Positions 18,273 through 27,221 of a DNA stretch of 64,000 nucleotides are shown piece after piece. The first letter of the stretch is position 1. Each line of letters begins with the position of its first letter. Position numbers and translations under genes: made by a program. The notes beneath the pieces were generated by a model. That model did not search any database and was not told where the DNA came from. It worked only from the letters and a program-made list of their open reading frames with translations. Origin of the DNA: Desulfovibrio inopinatus DSM 10711 (lineage in GTDB: Bacteria; Desulfobacterota; Desulfovibrionia; Desulfovibrionales; Desulfovibrionaceae); NCBI RefSeq assembly GCF_000429305.1, contig NZ_AUBP01000005.1:186001-250000 (forward strand), written 5' to 3'.

Positions 18273-19043
18273 CTACTTCCAATCCTTTACGCTGTATTTG
18301 TCAAGAATCTTTTGCAACTTTCCGCTCTGACGTAATGCAGCAAGTCCTGTATCCAACGTTTTGGCCAGCTCCGGGGATGCCTTATCTACGGGGGTAAAGC
18401 CGACGAAGATAGGGATAGGCTCTCCGACACTGCCGATATTCTTTATGTTTCCCAGAAAACCCAACTGACGGGCGGCCCATTCTACGACATTTTTATCGCC
18501 GATAATATAATCAACTTTCCCGTTGACGAGCATAAACAAATTTTCCATGACGGGCTTATCTGTACTCGCCAAAACCACTTTTGTGGGGTTCTGCAAAATA
18601 TACCAGTTTACATCGTCTCCATAGTCATACCCAAACGCCGCTCCAAGGATACCATTGGCAAAGGAATGGACATCTTTAAACTCTTTGTTGGAATCACTTT
18701 TGACAAAGACATCGTTGGAGGAATATCCTACTGGTTCAGTTGGATAAATAAAGTTTGGCGCTTCGTCCTTGGTGCACCCAATAAGAGCCTGATATTTGCC
18801 TGTGGTGGTAAACCGTAAGGCCTCCTGCCACGGCACGATTTCATAATCGAGTTTATTGGGGGATCCTTTAAAGGAAAACTTCAATATATCAACAATATAT
18901 CCCGACATATTCCCAGGATGACACGCATAAGGGCACCAGTAATCGGAAACAGCAATAAACCGGTCGGCGAAAGCGTTACTCGTGCAGCACAACATAGCCA
19001 AAACGACAAAAAGAAGAGAGAAACTGCGGGATATTGATTTCAT
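18273..19043 (-). CDS. Periplasmic solute-binding protein, family 3 type
   Basis: This 256-aa exported protein has a signal peptide (about residues 1-26, cut after SNAFA). The mature part has the amino-acid-binding-protein fold: the opening YWCPYACHPGNMSGYIVDIL, a central PWQEALRFTTTGKYQALIG, and the end SGKLQKILDKYSVKDW. No permease or ATPase gene is adjacent, so it could be an orphan receptor or sensor domain, as is frequent in Desulfovibrio. Ligand unknown. ATG 19043 was chosen over 19055 because MKSISRSF starts the signal peptide. Confidence 0.85.
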   Translation of the reverse strand: MKSISRSFSLLFVVLAMLCCTSNAFADRFIAVSDYWCPYACHPGNMSGYIVDILKFSFKGSPNKLDYEIVPWQEALRFTTTGKYQALIGCTKDEAPNFIYPTEPVGYSSNDVFVKSDSNKEFKDVHSFANGILGAAFGYDYGDDVNWYILQNPTKVVLASTDKPVMENLFMLVNGKVDYIIGDKNVVEWAARQLGFLGNIKNIGSVGEPIPIFVGFTPVDKASPELAKTLDTGLAALRQSGKLQKILDKYSVKDWK

Positions 19044-20062
19044 GAGGGGATCCACAACGATCGCGCCGTTGAACGGCGAAGGCTTCGCAAAGCACTACCA
19101 ATTCGCTCTTCGGCGTCTTTTCAGGTTTTTCATTCATTCAACATAAGCCGATGCGGTACTCTCTTTATGCATAGCAATTTAGGCGGTAAAGAGATTCCCG
19201 TCAATACCTCACCCCCTCCACACCGAAGAAGAACAACCTTGCAACGCAAATGACATATTTAAGTCTGAAAAGGATTTCTTCCACAGTCTCTGCGCGTTCT
19301 GCACCATCGCACGCCAGCACTCAACACCCAATAGTAGCATGGAAAAAGAACTCCACCGACATTCTCAACCCATACTTCGGTCTTAGACAGAATCGACATA
19401 TTGATTGTGGCATACGAAAATAACACCCTCAACATCACGAGACTCCTTGCCACATGATCAAGAAGTCAAACCACTCATTCGTCACCTCCAATCAATGCGG
19501 AAAGAGCACACCATATTTCAAACATCATACATCATTTTAGACATTTATCGTGCAACACACTACTGCATATTTTAATCATAACATGATAAATACAATAACA
19601 ACAACGCTCAATGAATAAAAAATAAAACAACTCCCCCTACATAACAACGTTTGACGATACAAAATTAAATTCAAACACCCTGTACAAAGAGATTCTTTTT
19701 TCGTAATATAAACATTTCATTTCATCATCACATTCGTTTAATATAAAATTTGATTCCGAGATCACTATTCTTTTTCAGATGAGACCCAACAGGCTCCCTC
19801 TCTTCAAAAATTAAAGACTACAATTTCAAGGTGTTACAAAAAAAGTTTTCCAATCTTTTCTTCACGTCCTCAATACAAACAATACTACTACTGTACATTT
19901 CGTAACACAATTTACTTTCCATGTTAACACCTGTATACATAACAAATGCAATATCACACCCATTGCGATATTGTGAGAAGAATTACAGACACAACATTCT
20001 CAACCATTGGCAATCACTCAAGCTACGTGGTGGAATGAGAGAACTGCCAAAGGAGGAAAACC
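19044..20062. other. 1-kb AT-rich intergenic region upstream of hdrA
   Basis: No supported gene lies here. About 19480-19960 is strikingly AT-rich with many A/T runs, unlike either flank. A 64-codon minus-strand frame at 19259-19453 has no ribosome site or recognisable motif. The region probably carries the promoter and long upstream control sequence of the hdr-mvh operon; an inverted repeat close to hdrA is listed separately. Confidence 0.6.
19949..19973. promoter_or_regulatory. Inverted repeat upstream of hdrA, possible operator
   Basis: CAATATC (19949-19955) and GATATTG (19967-19973) are exact complements around 11 bases, 90 bases before the hdrA start. Operator-like size and position, but no regulator is known for it. 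Confidence 0.3.
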
Positions 20063-22072
20063 ATGGCAAAAGTGGGTGTGTACGTCTGCCACTGCGGCTC
20101 GAACATCGCGGGAGTCATTGATGTCGAAGCCGTGCGGGCACTCGCCGAAACGCTCCCCGATGTGACCTCAGCCCAAAGTGACCTGTTTATGTGCTCGAAT
20201 TCGGGCCAAGAGATGATTAAGCAGGACATTCAAGACGGCAAAGTCGATCGTGTGGTAGTGGCCGCTTGTACACCCCGAACGCACGAACCCATCTTTCGAA
20301 ACACGTGCGAAGCCGCAGGGCTCAACAAATACTTCTTTGAAATGGCAAATATTCGCGACCAATCGAGCTGGGTCCACCAACACGATCCTTTCGGAGCTAC
20401 GGAGAAAGCAAAGCTCGTTGTTGCTTCGGCTGTCGGGAAGGCCGCTCGTCTCAAGCCACTTGAGGATAAATTTGTCGATGTCACCAAAGCAGCCATGGTT
20501 ATCGGAGGCGGTGTTGCAGGGATTTTTTCGGCCCTGGAACTGGCGAATTTAGGCTATAAAACATATCTCGTGGAGAAAGAGCCCTCCATCGGCGGTATCA
20601 TGGCGATGCTCGACAAAACGTTCCCCACGAACGATTGTTCGGCTTGTATCCTAACCCCCCTTATGGTCGATGTTGGAAACCACCCGAATATCGAACTGAT
20701 GACCTATTCCGAAGTGATTGATGTTGACGGTTACATCGGAAACTTCAAGGTTAAAGTGAAGAAAAAACAGTCATACGTCGACTGGAACAGATGTACAGGG
20801 TGTGCTGCTTGCAGCGAAGTCTGCCCCGGAAGAACTTCCGATGTATTCAATCAGGGAATGTCGCAACGTAGTGCAACCTATATCCACTTTCCTCAAGCTG
20901 TACCGAAGAAAGCCGTCATTGATATGGATGCCTGCATTAGCTGCTCCGGCCGCAGAGTCGGCACCGCCCCCACAATCGATCATAAAACCGGCTTCCCTAT
21001 ACTTGCACCATGTGAAAACGCTTGTCCGTCAGGTGCGATCAACCTAAGCATCAATTATGACCCATTCGGTGAGGTTGTCGAAGTCGCCGTCGGCACCATC
21101 ATCGCCGCCACGGGATATAAAGTCATGGAAAAGGATGCGTTCAAGGAGATGGCGCCGTCTTCCCCTAATGTCATCACGGCCTTACAACTCGAACGTATCA
21201 TCTCTGCCACCGGCCCCACTGGCGGCCAACTTCTCCGCCCTTCGGACAACACGCGACCCAAAACAATAAATTTTCTCTCCTGTATGGGGTCACGCGACGT
21301 GAGGCATCACACCTATTGCTCTCGTATATGTTGCATGTACATGGTCAAACAGGCCCGTCTCATCAAGGAAAAGTACCCTGATATCAATATATTCATACAC
21401 TTCATCGACGTCCGTACCGCTGGCAAGGGCTACGATGAATACTACACCGGTGCCCGTCGTATGGGCATTCATATTCTCAAAGGCAAAGTGGGTGGTATTC
21501 AAAAAGTGGGTGACGAGACGCTCCGTGTCCTTGCCTATGATATGGAAAGCCAAGAAAATATTGAGATCGAATCCGATCTTGTTGTACTGGCAACGGCAAT
21601 CGAACTTCCCGAATCCACCAAAACGCTTGCCCAAACATTGGGTCTCCAATTCGATGGATCAGGTTTTTTCCGCGAACTTCACCCCAAGCTTGGTCCCGTA
21701 GAAACATCGACCCAAGGCATTTTTCTCGCAGGCTGCTGCCAAGGCCCCAAAGATATCCCCGATACCGTTTCCCAAGCCAAAGCCGCAGCGGCGGCAGCAG
21801 CAATTCCACTTGCCCAAGGTCACGTGCGTATTGCTCCTACCATCTCCGAAATTCATCCCGAAAAATGTTCGGGGTGTGGAATTTGTGTTCCGCTGTGTCC
21901 GTATTTCGCTATCACCCTGAAGACCTGGGGGGACCGGCCGCGAGCCGAAATCGACATCACTCAGTGTAAAGGATGTGGCGTCTGTACGGCGACGTGTCCG
22001 AGCGGCGCTATCGTGCTGCACGGATTCGAAGAAGAACAGATCATGGCACAAATCGAAGCGTTGACGCGTTAG
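20063..22072 (+). CDS. hdrA: Heterodisulfide reductase-like subunit A (HdrA), FAD and multi-Fe-S
   Basis: This 669-aa protein is the flavin core of the complex and the expected site of electron bifurcation. It starts with the HdrA-type YVCHCGSN; the FAD Rossmann motif is GGGVAG (148-153), followed by CSACILTPLM. Cys-rich segments include CTGCAACSEVCP, LSCMGSRD with CSRICCMY, and two C-terminal ferredoxin motifs CSGCGICVPLCP and CKGCGVCTATCPSGAI. It has AAAGGAGG before ATG. It is first of six genes (hdrA, C, B, mvhD, G, A). In sulfate reducers the acceptor partner is unknown; DsrC or another disulfide is usually proposed instead of CoM-S-S-CoB. Confidence 0.95.
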   Translation: MAKVGVYVCHCGSNIAGVIDVEAVRALAETLPDVTSAQSDLFMCSNSGQEMIKQDIQDGKVDRVVVAACTPRTHEPIFRNTCEAAGLNKYFFEMANIRDQSSWVHQHDPFGATEKAKLVVASAVGKAARLKPLEDKFVDVTKAAMVIGGGVAGIFSALELANLGYKTYLVEKEPSIGGIMAMLDKTFPTNDCSACILTPLMVDVGNHPNIELMTYSEVIDVDGYIGNFKVKVKKKQSYVDWNRCTGCAACSEVCPGRTSDVFNQGMSQRSATYIHFPQAVPKKAVIDMDACISCSGRRVGTAPTIDHKTGFPILAPCENACPSGAINLSINYDPFGEVVEVAVGTIIAATGYKVMEKDAFKEMAPSSPNVITALQLERIISATGPTGGQLLRPSDNTRPKTINFLSCMGSRDVRHHTYCSRICCMYMVKQARLIKEKYPDINIFIHFIDVRTAGKGYDEYYTGARRMGIHILKGKVGGIQKVGDETLRVLAYDMESQENIEIESDLVVLATAIELPESTKTLAQTLGLQFDGSGFFRELHPKLGPVETSTQGIFLAGCCQGPKDIPDTVSQAKAAAAAAAIPLAQGHVRIAPTISEIHPEKCSGCGICVPLCPYFAITLKTWGDRPRAEIDITQCKGCGVCTATCPSGAIVLHGFEEEQIMAQIEALTR

Positions 22073-22085
22073 GAGATCTTCCACC

Positions 22086-22595
22086 ATGAGTATACAGCTT
22101 TCCAAAGAAAAAATTGATGAAGCCATTTTGACCATTATTGCGAATGGTGGTGAAGGTATCCTGCAATGCGTTCAGTGTGGAGCGTGTTCGGCAGTCTGTC
22201 CTGGTGTTCGTGCCGGTTTTCCGGTCTTATGCCGACTGCTTATCAAAAAACTTCAGGAAGGCCAGCTCGAAGAGATCATAGAAGAAACGTCAACCTGGGG
22301 TTGTCAGGCATGCAACCGCTGTACGGAAGTATGTCCACAAGGCGTTCGGCCGCTAGAAGTCGTTTTTGCGTTTCGTCGTTACCAAGCAAAAGAATTGGCT
22401 ATTTCCACATCGAGCACGTTGGTTCAGATGACACTGTATGAACGTGGTCACGCTGTTTTTACCGACGCCCAAGCGCTTCGCGAAAGCGTTGGCCTGCCAG
22501 GCAAGGCACCAACATCGGCGTATGATGAAAAGGCCCAAAAGGAAATTCAGACGCTTATGGACAATAGCCCCATGTCCGAACTGGGACTTTTCTAA
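22086..22595 (+). CDS. hdrC: Heterodisulfide reductase-like subunit C (HdrC)
   Basis: A 169-aa cytoplasmic ferredoxin-like subunit that relays electrons between HdrA and HdrB. Two [4Fe-4S] motifs are complete: C28-x2-C31-x2-C34-x3-C38-Pro and C73-x2-C76-x2-C79-x3-C83-Pro. The C-terminal region AFRRYQAKEL is the usual helical tail. It starts 13 bases after hdrA with GGAG upstream and is followed 14 bases later by hdrB, so it is tightly coupled in the operon. Confidence 0.94.
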   Translation: MSIQLSKEKIDEAILTIIANGGEGILQCVQCGACSAVCPGVRAGFPVLCRLLIKKLQEGQLEEIIEETSTWGCQACNRCTEVCPQGVRPLEVVFAFRRYQAKELAISTSSTLVQMTLYERGHAVFTDAQALRESVGLPGKAPTSAYDEKAQKEIQTLMDNSPMSELGLF

Positions 22596-22609
22596 AAGGA
22601 GCGGTGGCC

Positions 22610-23515
22610 ATGCAACAATTTGGCCTTTATCTGGGGTGCAACATCCCCTTCAAAGCGCCCGATATTGAACAATCCTTTCGCAAAGTATTTCCCAAGCTCG
22701 GTATCGAACCTGTTGATCTGGAAGGTGCGGGCTGTTGCCCTGCCTGGGGAACGGCTCCGTCTTTCGATCTGACCACATGGTGCTCACTATCGGGGCGAAA
22801 TATCACGATTGCCGAAGAAAAAGGACTGGACGTGATGATAGGGTGCAACTCCTGTTTCGGTATCTTATCCGAAGCGAAGCACTTCATCGACACCGACCCA
22901 AAACGCAAAAAAGCGGTCAATGAAAAATTGGCGATGATCAATCGTGAATACAAGGGAACAAGCAATATCTATCATGTGTCGCATGTGCTTCATGAAATAG
23001 TCGGAATAGAAAAAATCAAAAGTAAACTGAAATATGATTTATCCGGACTGACTGTGGCCGTCCAACCCGGCTGTCATACCTTATGGCCGTCCGATATATG
23101 TCATATCAAGGAATCCAACCCCTTTGAGCCGACGTTGTTGCGCGATCTCGTTGAAACGACAGGCGCTTCCGCTCCAGAATATAGCCGCCTGGCCAGCTGT
23201 TGCGGCATGGGCGGCATGCGCTCAACGAATGTGGAGAAGTCTCTTGGATTGCTCAAAACAAAACTTCTATCCATCAAGGAAGAACTCAATCCTGATCTTA
23301 TTGTCACGACATGTTCTTCCTGTTTTCTCCAATTCGATATGTCACAACCCTTGCTGAAAGAACGTGATCTCATCGATTTCGAAATTCCAGTGCTCTACGC
23401 CACGCAGCTTCTCGCATTGGCCATGGGATTCAACCCCAAAGAAGTTGCGGCTATAAGCAAAGTGAACCGTGATGTTGTTATCGACGACATCCAAAGCGAA
23501 AAGCGCTTGATATAG
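22610..23515 (+). CDS. hdrB: Heterodisulfide reductase-like subunit B (HdrB)
   Basis: This 301-aa subunit carries two CCG domains, the ligands of the non-cubane [4Fe-4S] clusters that cleave the disulfide substrate. Visible: GAGCCPAWG (first CCG), a middle GCNSC and PGCH, then ASCCGMGGMRS (second CCG) and TTCSSCF. All CCG cysteine pairs are present. A GTG at 22604 is in frame, but GGAG eight bases before ATG 22610 indicates the shorter start MQQFGLYLGC. Because the catalytic module is intact, the complex should reduce a disulfide rather than act only as a hydrogenase. Confidence 0.94.
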   Translation: MQQFGLYLGCNIPFKAPDIEQSFRKVFPKLGIEPVDLEGAGCCPAWGTAPSFDLTTWCSLSGRNITIAEEKGLDVMIGCNSCFGILSEAKHFIDTDPKRKKAVNEKLAMINREYKGTSNIYHVSHVLHEIVGIEKIKSKLKYDLSGLTVAVQPGCHTLWPSDICHIKESNPFEPTLLRDLVETTGASAPEYSRLASCCGMGGMRSTNVEKSLGLLKTKLLSIKEELNPDLIVTTCSSCFLQFDMSQPLLKERDLIDFEIPVLYATQLLALAMGFNPKEVAAISKVNRDVVIDDIQSEKRLI

Positions 23516-23529
23516 TACGGAGGCAAAGT

Positions 23530-23949
23530 ATGTCCTTTAACCCCAATATTGTCGGATTCGCCTGCCAATGGTGCACCTACGCGGGAGCGGATCTGGCCGG
23601 TAACCTCCGGTGCAAATACCCACCGACCATTAAACTCATCAAAGTCCCATGTTCGGGCACGGTAGAAGCCGAGTTCATCCTGGAAGCACTCCGCCGTGGT
23701 GCAGATGGTGTTCTTGTAGGTGGTTGTCATTTCGGAGACTGCCATTACAAAGAAGGAAACTACAAAGCGGCCCGGCGCATGAAGCTCCTCAAAAAACTCA
23801 TTGCGGACGAAGGATTCGATAGTCGCCGTTTCCGGCTCGAATGGATTTCAGGCGCCGAGGGCATGAAATTCGCTGAAGTTGTCACCGAGTTCACGAATGA
23901 GCTTATCGAGCTTGGCCCCAGCCCCCTGAAAAAGGCGGTAAAACCGTGA
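23530..23949 (+). CDS. mvhD: MvhD-type iron-sulfur subunit
   Basis: This 139-aa protein links the hydrogenase MvhGA to HdrA. The [2Fe-2S] cysteines are seen in FACQWCTYAGAD, RCKY, VPCSGTVE and GGCHFGDCHYKEGN, the standard MvhD set. GGAGG is six bases before the ATG. Its stop overlaps the mvhG start in a GTGA, which implies translational coupling. Confidence 0.95.
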   Translation: MSFNPNIVGFACQWCTYAGADLAGNLRCKYPPTIKLIKVPCSGTVEAEFILEALRRGADGVLVGGCHFGDCHYKEGNYKAARRMKLLKKLIADEGFDSRRFRLEWISGAEGMKFAEVVTEFTNELIELGPSPLKKAVKP

Positions 23950-25148
23950 GCATGATGTCTTTCATTTCCAAGATGTTCAATGAGACCGATGGGGAGAACA
24001 CAAACTCAAATATTTCGAATCCCTCCCCAGTGGATGAGACTGAGCGTCACACACATACCGCTCCCCAACACCTTGAAGACGTCGCCACTTCAATCGAGGA
24101 CAAAGACATTGCTCAGGTGAAGGCCGAAAAAAAACAAACGGAAAAGTCGGAAAAACTCAAGTTTGCGTTCATGCTGGCTGGAGGTTGCGCTGGCTGCGAG
24201 ATGGCATTGATTGATATCTCGGAAAAACTTGTCGATACGCTCGACCATCTTGAAATCGTCTTTTGGGCGCCCACAGCGGCCGATGTAAAATATAAAGATC
24301 TTGAAGCATACCCTGATAATTTCATCGACTTGGCATTTGTCGACGGTATGGTGCGCAACACGGAAAACGAACATATGGTCACCGTGTTACGCCAGAAATC
24401 CAAAGTTCTTGTGGCGTTTGGAGCCTGCGCCACTGTTGGTGGCGTCGCCGCTATGGGCGATCTCCATACCAAGGACGAGCTCTTCGACTACGCCTACAAA
24501 CAATCATGGAGTACAGACAACCCGGACGGTGTGTTGCCGACTTCTGAATATATCTTGGATGGAAAGTACAATTTGACCATCCCTGCTTTTACGGATCGCT
24601 GCATGACCATCGCCGAATTGGTCGATGTTGACTTTTTTATTGGCGGTTGTCCTCCACATCACGACTTCATTGCCGCGACCGTCAATCTTGTCCTTTCCGG
24701 TGAAATGCCCGCCAAAGGAACCTGGCTCACCAGCGGAAAAGCCGTCTGTGATGTCTGCACACGGAACCCGGCAATAACCGGTGAAATGCGTCGCCCTGTC
24801 GGACAGGTTTTTCGTACCGTAGAGGGCCAACCCGACCCGGTAAAGTGCTTGCTCCAACAAGGATACATCTGTTTCGGCCCCATGACACAAGGTGATTGTG
24901 GCGCGGCCTGCCTCAAAGCCAATATGCCATGCCGTGGTTGCGGGGGGCCCATTCCGGGGATCAAGGATTTCGGCGCTCGATGCCTGACAACAATTGGCTC
25001 GACGTTGAAAGACGAACGGACATGCGATCAGCTTATGGAGAAATATCCACAGCTTGCGAAGTTCGTATATCGTTACTCCTACACCTCAGGCATGATCGAT
25101 AAAAGGAAATCTGCCGAGTCCGTCCCTTCAAGAAGGAATTTACCGTGA
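23946..25148 (+). CDS. mvhG: NiFe hydrogenase small subunit, MvhG type, with long N-terminal extension
   Basis: A 400-aa small subunit carrying Fe-S clusters that take electrons from the NiFe site. The proximal-cluster motif GGCAGCEMA is at residues 79-87; later cysteines are in FGACATVGG, GGCPPHH, CDVCTRNP, GPMTQGDCGAACL and PCRGCGGP. The usual MvhG begins about ten residues before the CAGC motif. Here about 70 extra residues precede it, rich in Asn, Thr, His, Glu and Lys, with no signal peptide or Tat motif. There is no in-frame Met between residue 10 and 76, so an internal ATG start is excluded. GTG start overlaps mvhD. Confidence 0.92.
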   Translation: MSMMSFISKMFNETDGENTNSNISNPSPVDETERHTHTAPQHLEDVATSIEDKDIAQVKAEKKQTEKSEKLKFAFMLAGGCAGCEMALIDISEKLVDTLDHLEIVFWAPTAADVKYKDLEAYPDNFIDLAFVDGMVRNTENEHMVTVLRQKSKVLVAFGACATVGGVAAMGDLHTKDELFDYAYKQSWSTDNPDGVLPTSEYILDGKYNLTIPAFTDRCMTIAELVDVDFFIGGCPPHHDFIAATVNLVLSGEMPAKGTWLTSGKAVCDVCTRNPAITGEMRRPVGQVFRTVEGQPDPVKCLLQQGYICFGPMTQGDCGAACLKANMPCRGCGGPIPGIKDFGARCLTTIGSTLKDERTCDQLMEKYPQLAKFVYRYSYTSGMIDKRKSAESVPSRRNLP

Positions 25149-26611
25149 AAAAGATAGAGATCAACCCTATTACCCGACTGGAAGGACACGGCAAAATAGC
25201 CATCTTTCTCGATGACCAAGGAAACGTCGACGACGCTTTCTTCCAGACCGTTGAATTTCGGGGATATGAAAAATTTCTTCAAGGCATGCCAATGGAAGAA
25301 GTACCGCGTACGGTTTCTACGGTATGCGGTGTTTGTCGCGCTGTACATTTCATGGCATCGACAAAAGCCTCGGATGGTGTTTTTGGTGTGGAGCCCCCAC
25401 CAACCGGGAAAAAATTACGCGAACTCTTTTTTAATGCACATTACGTGGAAGACCATTGTGTCATTCTTTATGCTTTGGGTTTTCCTGATTTCGTTGTCGG
25501 ACCTCAGGCCGATCCGGCTAAACGCAATATTGTAGGCCTCATCGAAGCCGTCGGTAAAGAAACAGCGAAGCGTGTTCTTTCAAAGCGCGGCAAAGCAGTT
25601 AAAATATTCGAATTGCTTGGAGGACGTCCCAACCATCCCGTTGCCGGTCTGCCCGGTGGATGGTCGCGCTCCATTAGCGAAGACGAACGCAAACAGATCG
25701 TGAAATGGGGGGAAGAACTCGTCGAACTGGGACAAATCACGCTTCAAATTTTCGATGATATCGTGCTGAAAAATGACACATACATGGAACTTGTCACCGG
25801 AGACATGTACAAAGTTGAAGTCGGCTATATGGGAAGCGTCTCTCCCGACAATACGATCACGTACTATGACGGCGTGCAAAAAGTTATTGATGCCAAAGGC
25901 AATGTGGTTGGCACATTCACAGGCAAGGAATACCTCGATTTTATTTCCGAACGTGTCCAGCCGTGGTCGTACCTCAAGTTCCCCTACCAGAAAAAACTCG
26001 GCGATTGGAACGGTATTCAGGAAGGTCCCGACACGAACCTCTATTCGGTTGGTCCATTGGCCCGCTTCAATATCATTGACGGGATGGATACCCCTTTGGC
26101 GCAGGAACATTTTGAGCAGTTCCACGCCACATTCGGCGGTAAACCCGTTCATCACATTCTGGGCTATCACTGGGCCCGTGCCATTGAAATGCTCAACGCT
26201 GCCGAAAAAATCGTCGAGATTGCCTCCGATCCGAGTATTACATCCCGCGAAACCTGGACCAGGCCTACACAGGTGACTGGCGAAGGCGTCGGCATTATTG
26301 AAGCACCACGGGGCACGCTTATTCATCATTATCAGACCGACGATAAAGGCATTGTGACCGGAGCCAACCTCATCGTTGCCACGACACACAACAACGGCCC
26401 CATCAATCTGGCAGTGAAGAAAGCAGCCAAACACTTCATCAAAGGCGGAGAGGTCTCCGAAGGTATGTTGAACTATGTTGAAATGGCGTTCCGTCCTTAC
26501 GATTTGTGTCTTGCCTGCGCTACGCATACGGTCAGCGGCACCCAAACCGCCATGGAGATCAATATTTTCCAGAGCGACGGTACACTCTACAAAACATTGA
26601 AAAACATCTAA
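25145..26611 (+). CDS. mvhA: NiFe hydrogenase large subunit, MvhA type
   Basis: A 488-aa catalytic subunit for H2 oxidation. The N-terminal nickel ligands C61 and C64 are in VCGVCRAVHF and the C-terminal pair C455 and C458 in DLCLACATH, so all four NiFe ligands are present. The second motif usually reads DPCxxC; here Pro is Leu454. A 27-residue tail follows H461 and would be the peptide removed by a maturation protease, if processing occurs. GTG start overlaps the mvhG stop (GTGA). The protease gene lies 52 bp downstream. The partners indicate a group 3c cytoplasmic enzyme. Confidence 0.95.
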   Translation: MKKIEINPITRLEGHGKIAIFLDDQGNVDDAFFQTVEFRGYEKFLQGMPMEEVPRTVSTVCGVCRAVHFMASTKASDGVFGVEPPPTGKKLRELFFNAHYVEDHCVILYALGFPDFVVGPQADPAKRNIVGLIEAVGKETAKRVLSKRGKAVKIFELLGGRPNHPVAGLPGGWSRSISEDERKQIVKWGEELVELGQITLQIFDDIVLKNDTYMELVTGDMYKVEVGYMGSVSPDNTITYYDGVQKVIDAKGNVVGTFTGKEYLDFISERVQPWSYLKFPYQKKLGDWNGIQEGPDTNLYSVGPLARFNIIDGMDTPLAQEHFEQFHATFGGKPVHHILGYHWARAIEMLNAAEKIVEIASDPSITSRETWTRPTQVTGEGVGIIEAPRGTLIHHYQTDDKGIVTGANLIVATTHNNGPINLAVKKAAKHFIKGGEVSEGMLNYVEMAFRPYDLCLACATHTVSGTQTAMEINIFQSDGTLYKTLKNI

Positions 26612-26663
26612 ACTCCGTATGGCCTCATAGCCGCTCCTCGACTCGCTTGTTCCGGAGACAACT

Positions 26664-27122
26664 ATGAAAACACCGCTTGTTCTGGGTATCGGCAATCCGT
26701 TGCTGCAAGACGATCGTGCCGGAATTGAAGTCATTGAAAAACTTCAGGAGCTAGGCGCGCCATGCGACACGTTAGAAGTCTATACAGTCGGTTTTGAAAT
26801 CATCGATCGATGTATGGGACGAGACCAGGTTATTGTTGTCGACGCCTGTATGTTGGGGAATCAACCGGGATCCATTCTTAACGTCGGCATTGATGACATT
26901 TTCAACTCCACCTCTCTTGCGAACTCCCATGCCATTACATTGGGGGCAACGTTGAAAGTCGGTTACGAGCTCTTCCCTGAAAAAATGCCAGCGGACTTGC
27001 GCATTATTTTGATCGAAGCCAAGGATGTGAAAGAATTTTCCAGACAATGCTCACCAGAGGTGTGTGCCGCTATTGACACCGTCGTGAAGCAAATTCAAGA
27101 AATGGTGTTTGAAAAAAGCTAA
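26664..27122 (+). CDS. Hydrogenase maturation protease (HyaD/HybD/HycI family)
   Basis: This 152-aa nickel-dependent endopeptidase cleaves the C-terminal tail of hydrogenase large subunits after nickel insertion. The hallmark GIGNPLLQDDRAGIEV opens the protein, with the conserved Glu/Asp nickel ligand in it and a second in VVDACMLG. The later His region is SHAITLG. GGAG stands six bases before the ATG. Position after mvhA suggests MvhA as its substrate. No hairpin is visible downstream. Confidence 0.92.
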   Translation: MKTPLVLGIGNPLLQDDRAGIEVIEKLQELGAPCDTLEVYTVGFEIIDRCMGRDQVIVVDACMLGNQPGSILNVGIDDIFNSTSLANSHAITLGATLKVGYELFPEKMPADLRIILIEAKDVKEFSRQCSPEVCAAIDTVVKQIQEMVFEKS

Positions 27123-27221
27123 ATAAAAAGACGAGATACTTCCTGTGTAACGCCGGCTATCAACACAACGAACCGTCATTGTTCTCTCAACGCTATTAAG
27201 GATGTATTCAAAATCAAATTA

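Noticed and set aside
19259-19453. 64-codon frame on the minus strand
   Set aside because: No ribosome site, Arg/Cys-rich composition typical of chance frames and no domain.
19971-19988. Rex-like site TTGTGA-N6-TTACAG before hdrA
   Set aside because: Only one half-site matches TTGTGA-N6-TCACAA well; kept as a weak possibility, not annotated.
20013-20031. Sigma-54-like site TTGGCAATCACTCAAGC before hdrA
   Set aside because: The GG and GC dinucleotides are 11 bases apart instead of 10, and the -12 element is poor.
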